From the NCBI GenBank assembly GCA_003133325.1, contig PKXA01000031.1, forward strand, positions 25,092 to 78,170: a stretch of 53,079 nt of DNA. Reading direction: 5' to 3'. The notes under the pieces were generated by a model that had not been told where the DNA came from, did not search any database, and saw nothing but the letters and a program-made list of their open reading frames with translations. Below are positions 15,157 to 23,045 of this stretch, piece after piece; position 1 is the stretch's first letter, and the number at the start of each line of letters is the position of its first letter. Made by a program: the position numbers and the translations under genes. Origin of the DNA: Acidimicrobiaceae bacterium (lineage in GTDB: Bacteria > Actinomycetota > Acidimicrobiia > Acidimicrobiales > RAAP-2).

Positions 15157-16305
15157 CTATTGCTTGATGGGTACCTGCCAGGAGAGAACCGTCCCGCCGG
15201 CATCCGGGCTCTCGATGGAGAACTGCCCTTGCAGTTTTTCTGCGCGGCGCCGTAGATTGCCCAGTCCGAGTCCTCCGGTGCCCGGCTCGGTGTCAGCTAT
15301 CCCGCAGCCATCGTCAACGACCCGCAGTCGACAGTGATTGTCGCTCACGCTGATCACGACGGTGGCCGTGGTGGCTTGGGCGTGACGTTCGATGTTGGTG
15401 ACCGCCTCGCGGATGACCGCCAGAAGATGTTCGAGGACGATGTCGGGGACAGCTGAATCGACGGGACCCTCGAACGACGCGTGGACATCGAATCCGACGA
15501 CCGGCCTCAGCTCTCGCAAGAGCGACAGGACATTGTCTCGGGCACCTCGGCCAAGCCCATCCGAACCGAGTTCGAAAATGCTGGTGCGGACTTGTCGGAT
15601 GGTGTCGTCGACGTCCGAGATCGTCGCTGTCAGCCGGTCCCCGACCGCTGGTGCCGAAGGATTGCCGACCAGGCTCTGGAGAGTCAGGCCGATGGCGAAG
15701 AGACGCTGGATCACCGTGTCGTGGAGGTCCCGGGCCAGACGGTCTCGCTCCTCATAGACGGCCACTTCTTGGACGCGCTGGTGAAGACGGGCGTTTTCGA
15801 TGGCAATGCCGGCGGCGAGGGCGAGGGCTCCGACCAACGCCTCATCGTCACTGGTGAATTCGGACCAACCGATCTTGTCCGTGAGGTAGAGGTTGCCGTA
15901 CACCGCGTCTCGCACTTTGATCGGCACACCCAGGAACGAGGTCATCGGGGGATGGTTCGGGGGGAAGCCGTAGCTCTCGGGGTGGGAGCCCAGTTTGGGC
16001 AATCGGAGGGGCTTCGGATCGGTGATGAGCATTCCCAACACCCCCCTGCCCGTAGGGCGGGCGCCGATCCGCATCTCCTCGTCCGGGCTGAGACCGACGG
16101 TGAGGAACTCGGACAGAGAAGTGCCTTCGTCGTCCAGCACCCCGAGGGCGCCGTAGCGGGCATTGGTCATCGAACGGGCCTCGTCGATGATGTGGCGTAG
16201 CAGGGTGGGCAGGTCTAGATCCGCCTCGATGAGCAGCGTCGCTTCGAGCACTCGACGCAACCTGACGGGATCATCGATGGAACGATAGGGCACGGCATCC
16301 TCCAC
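15157..16305 (-). CDS. DosS/DevS-like heme-GAF sensor histidine kinase with a single GAF domain
   Basis: A 382-residue soluble kinase. The GAF domain (about residues 20-172) contains ITDPKPLRLPKLGSHPESYG, then FPPNHPPMTSFLGVPIKVRD and LYLTDK. His118 in NHPPM aligns with the heme-ligand His149 of M. tuberculosis DosS, and Tyr140 aligns with distal-pocket Tyr171. The HisKA_3 segment DRLARDLHDTVIQRLFAIGL carries phospho-acceptor His195, and the ATPase domain has IREAVTNIERHAQ and VDDGCGI. DosS and DosT carry two GAF domains, whereas this protein goes directly from one GAF to the kinase core. It probably binds heme and senses O2, CO, NO or redox state, then phosphorylates the divergently encoded regulator at 16457. 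Heme binding is inferred from conserved residues. Confidence 0.92.
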   Translation of the reverse strand: MEDAVPYRSIDDPVRLRRVLEATLLIEADLDLPTLLRHIIDEARSMTNARYGALGVLDDEGTSLSEFLTVGLSPDEEMRIGARPTGRGVLGMLITDPKPLRLPKLGSHPESYGFPPNHPPMTSFLGVPIKVRDAVYGNLYLTDKIGWSEFTSDDEALVGALALAAGIAIENARLHQRVQEVAVYEERDRLARDLHDTVIQRLFAIGLTLQSLVGNPSAPAVGDRLTATISDVDDTIRQVRTSIFELGSDGLGRGARDNVLSLLRELRPVVGFDVHASFEGPVDSAVPDIVLEHLLAVIREAVTNIERHAQATTATVVISVSDNHCRLRVVDDGCGIADTEPGTGGLGLGNLRRRAEKLQGQFSIESPDAGGTVLSWQVPIKQ

Positions 16306-16456
16306 CGATCAGAGCAGCTAGAGTCGCATGAGCGGTCGTTGCATTCCAATGTAGCCCGTTGCAGACCATCAGGAAACGGCCGAAGCGGTCAAGGTGATAG
16401 CTATACTTCTAACCGACTATCAATGCCCGATAGGGCCGAGTTAGGAGGATCGACCC
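16306..16456. promoter_or_regulatory. Divergent promoter region of the sensor kinase and regulator genes
   Basis: The 151 bp between the two starts must hold both promoters. It is less GC-rich than its surroundings. A -10-like TATACT lies at 16402-16407 on the plus strand, and TTAGGAGG precedes the regulator ATG at 16457. I see no good DosR-like box here, so clear autoregulation is not supported. Confidence 0.4.
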
Positions 16457-17128
16457 ATGCAGATCGGCGTATTCCTCCTCGACGACCACGAGGTCGTTCG
16501 GGCCGGGCTCCGGTCATTGCTTGAGGCCGAGGATGATTTTGCCGTGGTAGGTGAGGCATCGACTGTGGCTGAGGCTCTGGCTCGAATCCCTCCCACTCGT
16601 CCACATGTGGCCATTCTCGATGTGCGGCTGCCTGACGGGAGTGGCATCGAGGTCTGCCGGGAGATCCGATCGAGTTCGCCCGAAATCGCCTGCGTGATGC
16701 TTACGTCCTATGCCGACGACGAGGCTCTTTTCGCCGCCATCATGGCCGGTGCCGCCGGGTATGTGCTGAAGCAAGTGGGTGCATCGAACCTGGTGGACGA
16801 TATCCGAAGAGTGGCCGACGGACAGTCGTTGCTCGATCCGGCCCTGACCGAACGCGTCCTCGAAAAGCTCCGGCATGGGCCCGACGAAGACCCTCTTTTG
16901 GCCAATCTCACCCCTCAGGAGCGACGCATCCTCGACCTTGTTGCCGATGGCCAGACCAACCGTCAGATTGCCGGCACGCTCTTCCTTGCCGAGAAAACAG
17001 TGAAGAACTATGTGTCCAACCTCTTGGCCAAACTGGGCATGGAGCGTCGGACCCAGGCTGCCAGCTATGCGGCCCGCGTCGCCGAGCGTTCGGCCCAGGC
17101 ACGTCGCACCGACGCCACAGGGACCTGA
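16457..17128 (+). CDS. DosR/DevR-like NarL-family response regulator
   Basis: A 223-residue regulator. In the receiver domain the acidic pair is in FLLDDHEVV, phospho-acceptor Asp55 in AILDVRLPDGSGIE, Thr83 in MLTSY and Lys105 in GYVLK. The LuxR-type HTH reads LTPQERRILDLVADGQTNRQ and then LAEKTVKNYVSNLLAKLGM-ERRTQAA. From memory the recognition helix (EKTVKNYVS) is the same as in M. tuberculosis DosR, so it should recognise the same GGGACTTTNGGCCCT-type boxes. Four such boxes are found within 11 kb. It is divergent from its likely cognate heme-GAF kinase. The start ATG has a strong AGGAGG site. Confidence 0.95.
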   Translation: MQIGVFLLDDHEVVRAGLRSLLEAEDDFAVVGEASTVAEALARIPPTRPHVAILDVRLPDGSGIEVCREIRSSSPEIACVMLTSYADDEALFAAIMAGAAGYVLKQVGASNLVDDIRRVADGQSLLDPALTERVLEKLRHGPDEDPLLANLTPQERRILDLVADGQTNRQIAGTLFLAEKTVKNYVSNLLAKLGMERRTQAASYAARVAERSAQARRTDATGT

Positions 17129-17181
17129 CGCCCTCCTCTTCTCTCGGGCTGCCCCGGATGGGACACCTGCCGATTGCCGAG

Positions 17182-17502
17182 TCAGTCCAGGGGGATCCCC
17201 CTGGACACAAGAACCCATTCGGTTCGTTTTCGTTCGTCGTGCGGCCATCCGAAGCGGAGAGGATCGCAATCGACTCCGACGCATCGGGCAAAGCGGGCGA
17301 GGGCAGTGTCATAGGCCACCTGCTCGGCCAATGCGGTGGTAGCCCAGCCCCGATCCGCCTGTGGCCCTTCACGCTTGACCACCTGGCGACGGCACCGCAC
17401 CAGTTCGGCCAACGCCTCGCCGGCGGACGCCGCCCCATCGGACTGCTCTCGTTCGCTGAGCGCAGCGCCGAGGAGTTCGACGTAGAGAGATCTGGGATCC
17501 AC
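17182..17502 (-). CDS. Conserved-looking hypothetical protein
   Basis: About 106 residues from a GTG at 17502. It is mostly helical by composition (SLYVELLGAALSEREQS; LAEQVAYDTALARFARCVGV) and ends with a distinctive FGWPHDERKRTEWVLVSRGI segment. No signal peptide, membrane helix or known catalytic motif is visible. It lies about 60 bp downstream of the coiled-coil gene on the same strand and may share its transcript, which would place it under the DosR-like box at 17975. I do not recognise the family. Confidence 0.6.
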   Translation of the reverse strand: MDPRSLYVELLGAALSEREQSDGAASAGEALAELVRCRRQVVKREGPQADRGWATTALAEQVAYDTALARFARCVGVDCDPLRFGWPHDERKRTEWVLVSRGIPLD

Positions 17503-17563
17503 GGGAACGGCCCCCTAGCGTCATCTGCCCGATGGGGACAGAATGGCAAAGGACGTTGGCTGA

Positions 17564-17914
17564 CTACTGGTCTTGACCACGGCGAACCACGGACTCGGCG
17601 GCATCATATGCATAGCGGAGGTCCCGCATCAGCTGGTCAAGATCCAGACGGAGGGAACTCAGATTCGAGCTCGCATCGTGCCGCGCGTCCGAGAGGAGGG
17701 ACCGAGCAGCCAAGTAGACGTTCTCCGTGGTGTCGAGACGCTTGCGGATTTCGTCTCGGATGTCGAGGTTGGCCAGATCCAACTGGACCATCAGCTCGTC
17801 GATTTTTGCCCGCCACTCATCGAGAGCCCGCCCGACCTCCTGAATGGTGTTGCGCTGACCGCCGGCGCCGCTCTCCGAATGCTGGTCCCTTGTCTCTTCT
17901 GGCGTTCCGGACAT
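17564..17914 (-). CDS. Small coiled-coil protein, possible DosR-type regulon member
   Basis: A 116-residue, highly charged helical protein. After a polar N-terminus (SGTPEETRDQHSESGAGGQ), heptad-like stretches run through VGRALDEWRAKIDELMVQLD, IRDEIRKRLDTTENVYLAAR and SSLRLDLDQLMRDLRYAYDA. No membrane segment or enzyme motif is present. ATG 17914 is chosen because GGAG lies 6 bp before it and a DosR-like box is centred about 68 bp upstream. A longer frame would run through both boxes. Function unknown. The pattern resembles small structural or scaffold proteins. Confidence 0.75.
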   Translation of the reverse strand: MSGTPEETRDQHSESGAGGQRNTIQEVGRALDEWRAKIDELMVQLDLANLDIRDEIRKRLDTTENVYLAARSLLSDARHDASSNLSSLRLDLDQLMRDLRYAYDAAESVVRRGQDQ

Positions 17915-17974
17915 CCTGCGCTCCTTGTTCGAGGTCTCCAGCCTCAATGGTGCAGGAGGGACTTGCATCCTGCC

Positions 17975-17989
17975 AGGGCCAAACGTCCC
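17975..17989 (-). promoter_or_regulatory. DosR/DevR-like box facing the coiled-coil gene
   Basis: The minus strand reads GGGACGTTTGGCCCT, identical to the DosR consensus GGGACTTTNGGCCCT except for one central base. It is about 68 bp (centre) upstream of ATG 17914. It pairs with an oppositely oriented box 40 bp away. Confidence 0.78.
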
Positions 17990-18014
17990 GACGAATTCCC
18001 GAGCATCGTCGGCA

Positions 18015-18029
18015 GTGACTTTTGGCCCT
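18015..18029 (+). promoter_or_regulatory. DosR/DevR-like box facing the MFS gene
   Basis: The plus strand reads GTGACTTTTGGCCCT, differing from the DosR consensus only at position 2, the same deviation as the box before the CODH operon. The centre lies about 49 bp before the GTG start at 18071 of the MFS transporter gene. Confidence 0.78.
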
Positions 18030-18070
18030 GGCCGCCCGACTACGGCCGTGGTCGGCTGTTCAGGTGGGCC

Positions 18071-19631
18071 GTGCTCGTGGTGTTGTGCGTCTCGTTCCTC
18101 GTTGTCTCGCTCGACAACACCATCCTCAACATTGTCTTGCCCACGCTCATCACGGATCTGCACGTCAGCGAAGCGCAACTCCAGTGGGTGGTCGATATCT
18201 ACTCATGCGTCTTCGCCGGGCTCTTGCTGGTGGCGGGTAGCGTCGGCGACCGGGTGGGGCGAAAGAAGCTGTTCTGTGTTGGACTGGCAATCTTCGGAGC
18301 GGGATCGGCAGCCTCGGCCTTCTCGACAACGGTGATGACGTTGGACGCGGCCCGGTCGCTCATGGGCCTCGGCGCGGCCTGCATCATGCCCGCCACTCTG
18401 TCGATCATCACCGATGTCTTTCGTGATTCCGACAGTCAGGCGAAGGCGATCGGGATCTGGTCTGGGGCTACCGGTTTGGGCATCGCCATAGGTCCCATCG
18501 CCGGAGGCTGGCTTCTGGCCCATTTCTGGTGGGGATCGATCTTCCTCATCAATGTTCCTGTGGCTGTGCTTGGTTTGACCATGGCGTTGTGGCTTGTCCC
18601 GGAGTCATCCGATCCCGTGCGCAGGCCAATCGATGTGTTCGGGGGGCTGCTGTCCACTGCCGGACTGACCTTGCTGGTGTGGTCGATCATCGATGTTTCG
18701 GTGCATGGCTGGCGTTCTTCATGGGCACTGGGCGCAGGAGCGGCCGCCGTGATCATCCTCTGTGGGTTCGTGGCCTGGGAGCGCCATGTGGCGCATCCCA
18801 TGCTGATCCTCGAGCCGTTCGCAGATCGCCGGTTCTCGGTGGCCATGACGGCAGGTGCTCTTGCGGTGTTCGCCCTGATGGGCTCGTTGTTCGTCCTCAC
18901 CCAATATCTCCAGTTCTCCCTGGATTCTCTGCATTGGCGGCCGGCGTGAGAATTCTGCCCATCGCCGCGGTACTTGCAGTCTCGGCGATATCTTCGACAA
19001 CGCTCGACCGGTGGCTCGGGACAAGGTGGTCATTGCCTCGGGTCTGATGATCGTGGCCGGAGGCCTTTGGCGGTTGACCACGACGACAACCACGCAGGGA
19101 TTCGGTCACGCACTGGTGGGCATGGTGCTCCTTGGACTGGGAGCCGGCCTCATCATCGCTCCGGCTACGGCGTCAGTGATGGCCGCCTTGCGACGTGAGC
19201 GTTCCGGAGTCGGCTCGGCCACCAACAGCAGCGCCTTGCAGGTAGGGGGCGCGCTTGGCGTTGCCGTGGTCGGTTCGGTGCTCTCCACCCGTTACCAGGC
19301 CAAGATGACCAGTGTGCTCGCCGGGCACTCCCTCCCGGCCGTGGCCGGCCATGCCATCTTGGGCTCGATCGGCGGAGCGCTGGCAGTGGCCCGAATCGCA
19401 GGGGGCACCCTCGGGGCAGCGCTGACGGTTGCTGCTCGCCACGCCTTCATCGATGGCATGGACCTGTCACTGGCATTGGGAGCTGTCGTGGTGGTCGCCA
19501 GCGCGGTGTTGGTCATCTTTGCGCTGCCGTCAAGGCGCAAGAATCTCCCGGACGCTGCGGGGGTTGGTTCTGCGCTGAGGCTACCGATCGAAGGAGGAGC
19601 CGATGACACTTGCGCAGAACGACAGGCATGA
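18071..19631 (+). pseudogene. DHA2-type (EmrB/QacA-like, about 14-TM) MFS transporter, broken by two frameshifts
   Basis: Three consecutive reading frames together make one transporter. Frame 1, from GTG 18071 (AGGTGG just upstream), starts LCVSFLVVSLDNTILNIVLP, with motif A GSVGDRVGRKKLF and motif C GLGIAIGPIAGGWLL, and ends at 18949. Near 18928 one base appears lost (CTGGATTC where CTGGGATTC would keep frame) and the protein continues as AAGVRILPIAAVLAVSA. Near 19015 another base is lost, and VARDKVVIASGLMIVAGG continues to the stop at 19631. Both lesions look like a GGG run shortened to GG, so sequencing error is a real alternative to inactivation. The family exports drugs or metabolites. 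A DosR-like box sits upstream. Confidence 0.8.
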
Positions 19632-19675
19632 TGCCGGATGGCCGACCCTGGGGCGGTCTGATGCCGGGTGTGCGG

Positions 19676-19947
19676 TGGTAGTCGTGCGGCCACAGGCAGC
19701 GTCACCGGCGTCGCCCTCACCGGCATCTTCGCCAGTCTCGTCGTGAATGCCGCCGGTGTCTCGGCTGGCCGGCTCCATCTCGTCCGCCAATCGGTCCTCG
19801 CCGTCAATCGGCCCCGCATACCCGTTCGTGAGGGCGTGGATCATTCCGTGGGTCACGGACAAGACATTCGGTCTTCGAGTGAGTCCCGACGGGCAGGTCG
19901 TCGGCCTCGACCTGAGCGAGAGATACTGGGACGAAGGTTGTCGGTGA
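19676..19947 (+). pseudogene. Ammonium transporter (Amt) C-terminal remnant
   Basis: One frame encodes TGVALTGIFASLVVNAAGVS, which resembles the Amt segment (ILTGVFA ... VNPAG). A second frame then gives VTDKTFGLRVSPDGQVVGLD and LSERYWDEGCR, which matches the Amt cytosolic tail (DKTIGLRVS-E-E--GLDLSEH). The rest of the roughly 400-residue protein is absent and the two pieces are in different frames, so this is a decayed tail. It ends 34 bp before ppk2. The assignment is from remembered family motifs. Confidence 0.55.
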
Positions 19948-19981
19948 TGTGGGCCGACGCTGGCAAGGAGGTGGGTGAGGC

Positions 19982-20884
19982 ATGAAGTTGGAAAGAGCCG
20001 TCATCGATGAATTGGTGGTCCACCCGGGTGAGCGCGCTGCTCTGCATGGCCGGAGCACCGTGGCGACCACGGTCGACTGGATGGGGACCCCTGGAAAGAA
20101 GCCGAAGGAGGTGGCCGAGCAGGATCTCCGCACCTTCGTCGACGAGCTCAAGTCGTCTCAGGAGTTGCTTTGGGCGAGCGACGCCTACGCCCTTCTGATC
20201 GTCCTCCAGGCCATGGACGCCGCCGGCAAGGACGGGACCATCAAGCACGTGATGTCCGGAGTCAATCCTCAAGGATGCCAGGTGGTTGCCTTCAGGCAAC
20301 CCTCCGACGAGGAACTCGGCCACGACTTCCTTTGGCGCTGCAGCAAGTTGCTCCCGGAACGTGGTCGGATCGGGATCTTCAACCGCTCCTACTATGAGGA
20401 TGTTCTGGTGGTCCGGGTGCATCCTGAGATGCTGTCCCGCGGGGATGCATCGTCGGGCAAACGACCACTGGAACACGTGTGGAGTCACCGATTCGAGGAC
20501 ATCAACGCGTTCGAACACCACCTCCACCGCAGCGGTACCCGGATCGTGAAGATCTTCCTGAACGTTTCCAAGGAGGAGCAGAAGAAGCGATTCCTACAAC
20601 GCCTCGACGACCCGAGCAAGTTCTGGAAATTCTCTGCTGCAGATCTGGCCGAACGCCGGCATTGGGACGAGTACCAGGCCGCCTATGAGGAAGCTCTGTC
20701 CGCCACCTCCACATCGTGGGCACCGTGGTTTGTGGTCCCGGCCGACCACAAGTACGTCCTGCGGGCCCTGGTGGGCGGCATCATGGTCGACGCCATCGAC
20801 CAGATGCAGCTCCGGCCCCCAAAGGTCGATCCGGACGAATCCCAGGCCCGCGCCCGGGCCCGGGCCGAGCTTCTGGCCGAGTGA
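19982..20884 (+). CDS. ppk2: Polyphosphate kinase 2 family protein
   Basis: A 300-residue single-domain PPK2. The P-loop region reads VLQAMDAAGKDGTIKHVMSG (about residues 74-93), Walker B and lid elements appear as RIGIFNRSYYEDVLVVRVHPE, and a later conserved segment is RIVKIFLNVSKEEQKKRFLQ. PPK2 enzymes transfer phosphate between polyphosphate and nucleoside mono- or diphosphates. Subclass (ADP or AMP preference) cannot be fixed by eye. An Arg/Ala-rich tail (QARARARAELLAE) ends the protein. Its place beside usp and DosSR-like genes fits an energy-stress role. No DosR-like box was found directly upstream. Confidence 0.93.
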   Translation: MKLERAVIDELVVHPGERAALHGRSTVATTVDWMGTPGKKPKEVAEQDLRTFVDELKSSQELLWASDAYALLIVLQAMDAAGKDGTIKHVMSGVNPQGCQVVAFRQPSDEELGHDFLWRCSKLLPERGRIGIFNRSYYEDVLVVRVHPEMLSRGDASSGKRPLEHVWSHRFEDINAFEHHLHRSGTRIVKIFLNVSKEEQKKRFLQRLDDPSKFWKFSAADLAERRHWDEYQAAYEEALSATSTSWAPWFVVPADHKYVLRALVGGIMVDAIDQMQLRPPKVDPDESQARARARAELLAE

Positions 20885-21319
20885 CGGATCACCATCGACG
20901 ACCGGTGCAGTGGTCAGGATCGGCATTGGAGAGGATCGTGGCGGGTCGAGTGAGGGATACGCCCAAGCATCGTCTGTTTGCCAGCTTCTCGCATTGCTCA
21001 GTGACCGGTCGTGGCGAGTTGTGACGAGTTGTGGTGCTACGGCGAACAGAACCTTGGCTGTCCCTGTACCGAGCATCCGATAGGCAACCAGCTTGACCCG
21101 GTCATTCACCGAGAACCACACCAGCGGGCACTTCACCCGCAAGGTCACCCTCGATCCGTGACCGCCACCTTTGCATGGTCGAACGACATTCCATGGGTCG
21201 CTCGGCCGATTGCGATCGTTATTGCTATCGGGCATGCCCCATGCCCCATGCCCCATCCACGCCGCCCACCCGGATCTTCATCTGGGGGAGAGGGTCGGCA
21301 AAGATGGGCTACGGCATTG
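20885..21319. other. Gene-free stretch between ppk2 and an integrase remnant
   Basis: I see no supported gene. The frames that cross it have no family features. It includes a small tandem repeat at 21234-21254, three copies of ATGCCCC. It ends where a transposase-like frame begins, so part of it may be an old element end. Confidence 0.5.
21234..21254. repeat. Short tandem repeat (ATGCCCC)3
   Basis: Three perfect 7-bp units lie in the non-coding stretch before the integrase remnant. No function can be assigned. Such arrays vary in copy number between strains. Confidence 0.8.
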
Positions 21320-21535
21320 TCCTTCCTCCATGTGGCGTTCGTGTGCCTGCTCGAGTTACTCCGGCTTCGCCGGAACGAACAAGATGAACTGGCCGTCGAG
21401 GGAGTCATACTCCGTCATGATCTGGCGGTTCTATGTCGTCAAGGGGACCGGCTTGCTCTGTGGCCAACTGACCGCACGGTCCTGGCGGGACTGAGCCGGC
21501 TTGTGTCAAGGCGCCGGACGGGGTCGGTTCTTTGA
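21320..21535 (+). mobile_element. Integrase/transposase N-terminal remnant
   Basis: About 70 residues resembling the start of actinobacterial integrase-core (rve) transposases. LLELLRLRRNEQDELAVEGV and ILRHDLAVLCRQ correspond to the usual (E/N)-x-VLRHQLAVLRRQ block, followed by LWPTDRTVLAGLSRLVSRRR (usual W-DRALLAAL-RLLPR). The frame ends at 21535. No DDE catalytic domain follows, so it is a dead fragment. Confidence 0.6.
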
Positions 21536-21766
21536 CCAGCCCTCGACGGAGCTGTGCCGGCATCGAGGGCTGGTTCGGCGCCGATGGACGTATCCTCAGA
21601 AGGGCCGCCCGGTCCGGCCGGCTCTGTCCGCAGGACGGTTCAGGTGATGTATCCACAGGTTCCGGTTATAACTCCTAAATAATGGGGCATGGCAGTGATA
21701 CCTACGTCAGTGCAGTGAAGCACTTGAACAATGAACACGCCGCCCTACTGTTCCGAGTGCTGAACG
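21536..21766. other. Intergenic region with a hairpin
   Basis: A perfect inverted repeat CCCTCGA...TCGAGGG spans 21540-21569 with a 16-nt centre that can pair further (CGG/CCG). There is no T-run after it, so it is not a convincing intrinsic terminator. It could be a trace of an element end. The part near 21660-21760 is AT-richer and probably holds the hydrolase promoter. Confidence 0.4.
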
Positions 21767-22417
21767 ATGAGTAAGGCTCTCGTCTTCGTGGGAGGCTTCG
21801 GTGCTCCCGGTAATGAATGGCCGTTGACCCCGATCCGGCGCAGCGCTCGTGAACGTGGCTGGCGAACCAAGTATTTCAACGAGCGATTGGTCTTCGGGCC
21901 ACTCGCCACTTCAGCGGGTCGGCTGGTCGATCTGGTCGACGAACTGGATAAGACCCACGACACCATCGTGGTGATCGGGCATTCGATGGGAGGTCTGGTC
22001 GCAGAGCACGCTGCAGCGCTCGGAGCATCGATCGATGGACTCGTGACTATCGGCACACCGCATCAGGGCCACTATCTGTCACGCTTCGGCCCATTGCCGG
22101 TCATGAGGGATATGGGGACCAACAGCGCCTATCTCAGGGGTGTGGCAATGATCCCTGGCGAGCGCCCACCCATTCTGGTGGTCACAGCGGCGAAAGACAG
22201 GTTGGTACCGAAGAGTGGTAGTCGACCGAACAGGCCACATACTTTCCTAGAGGTGTCGAACGTCGGGCACCTACGCGTGATCTTCGATCAGAGCACAGCC
22301 GAAACCATCATGGAGTGGGCCGATGCTCTCGCAGAGGAGATAGCTGAAAGGCACCAAGATCTTGATCGGGCCCCTCGATCCGGACGTAGACCCAATTCCC
22401 CACCGGCGACGTCGTAA
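21767..22417 (+). CDS. Alpha/beta hydrolase
   Basis: A 216-residue soluble hydrolase. ALVFVGGFGAPGNEW is the first strand and oxyanion loop, GHSMGG the nucleophile elbow (Ser near residue 73), VVTAAKDRLVP the region of the acidic residue, and NVGHLRVI supplies the catalytic His near 164. TIGTPHQGHYL is typical of lipase/acyltransferase-like hydrolases. No signal peptide. ATG 21767 follows an AT-rich stretch without a strong ribosome site. It stands alone between two integrase remnants, and codon use looks less extreme in GC than in the neighbouring housekeeping genes. Substrate unknown. Confidence 0.85.
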   Translation: MSKALVFVGGFGAPGNEWPLTPIRRSARERGWRTKYFNERLVFGPLATSAGRLVDLVDELDKTHDTIVVIGHSMGGLVAEHAAALGASIDGLVTIGTPHQGHYLSRFGPLPVMRDMGTNSAYLRGVAMIPGERPPILVVTAAKDRLVPKSGSRPNRPHTFLEVSNVGHLRVIFDQSTAETIMEWADALAEEIAERHQDLDRAPRSGRRPNSPPATS

Positions 22418-22597
22418 CCGCGGGTTGATCACTGGCTCTGAATGACCGTCAGGCCATAAGCAAGCGATAGCGGCCCCCGGGTAGGCGGAAATGGATGCAT
22501 GCATACCGCCCGCCCCCGACGCGCTCCGACTCTCGTTCGCCAGTGGCCTGAGCGTCAACCCGTCCGAAGGTGACGTTGGCTATGCCGCCGCCGGTCA

Positions 22598-22914
22598 GTA
22601 CCCGTGCATGATGTCACCAAGCACGTCGCGGCGGTGAACATGGAGCGATGGGTGACCCCCTCCACCCGGGGGGGCGGTGATGCCGGATACATGCACTGGC
22701 CGGATGTCGAGCCCGATGGAGAAGAGCACGTAGAGACGGCGCAGGATCCCCCACACCGAAGACGGAGCAAGACCATGCCCATCGTGGCCAGCTTGCCCTG
22801 GATTCTCCGGCAGCCCCAGGTTGGGTTCCCCCCGGCCAGCCGCAGCACCAACTGGACCGTTCCCGTGGACGGAGCTGGCCGGCCCGGGCGGCCCTGCTGG
22901 GGGTACGTCCACCG
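22598..22914 (-). mobile_element. Integrase-core transposase remnant, frameshifted
   Basis: On the minus strand RWTYPQQGRPGRPAPSTGTV, LVLRLAGGNPTWGCRRIQGK and LATMGM match the integrase segment RWTYP-R-GRPP...RLARENP-WGYRRIQGEL---G. Near 22776 the frame changes and LAPSSVWGILRR, then RPVHVSGITAPPGG (usual RRVHI-GVTAHP), continue. The central catalytic residues are missing between the pieces. It is a deleted, frameshifted relic related in type to the relics at 21.3 and 31.2 kb. Confidence 0.65.
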
Positions 22915-23045
22915 ACAACGGACCAATGCCCGACCGCCAGGTAGGGGGAAGACAATGCCATTGCCCACCTTCTCGGCTGCCTGCCATCGGCAGGGTCCTG
23001 GCGCAGGGTGGATGGGGCTCTCCGCCCCCACACTTCCCGCCCGGA

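Noticed and set aside
21540-21569. Hairpin as an intrinsic terminator
   Set aside because: There is no T-run after the stem and no upstream gene that ends here.
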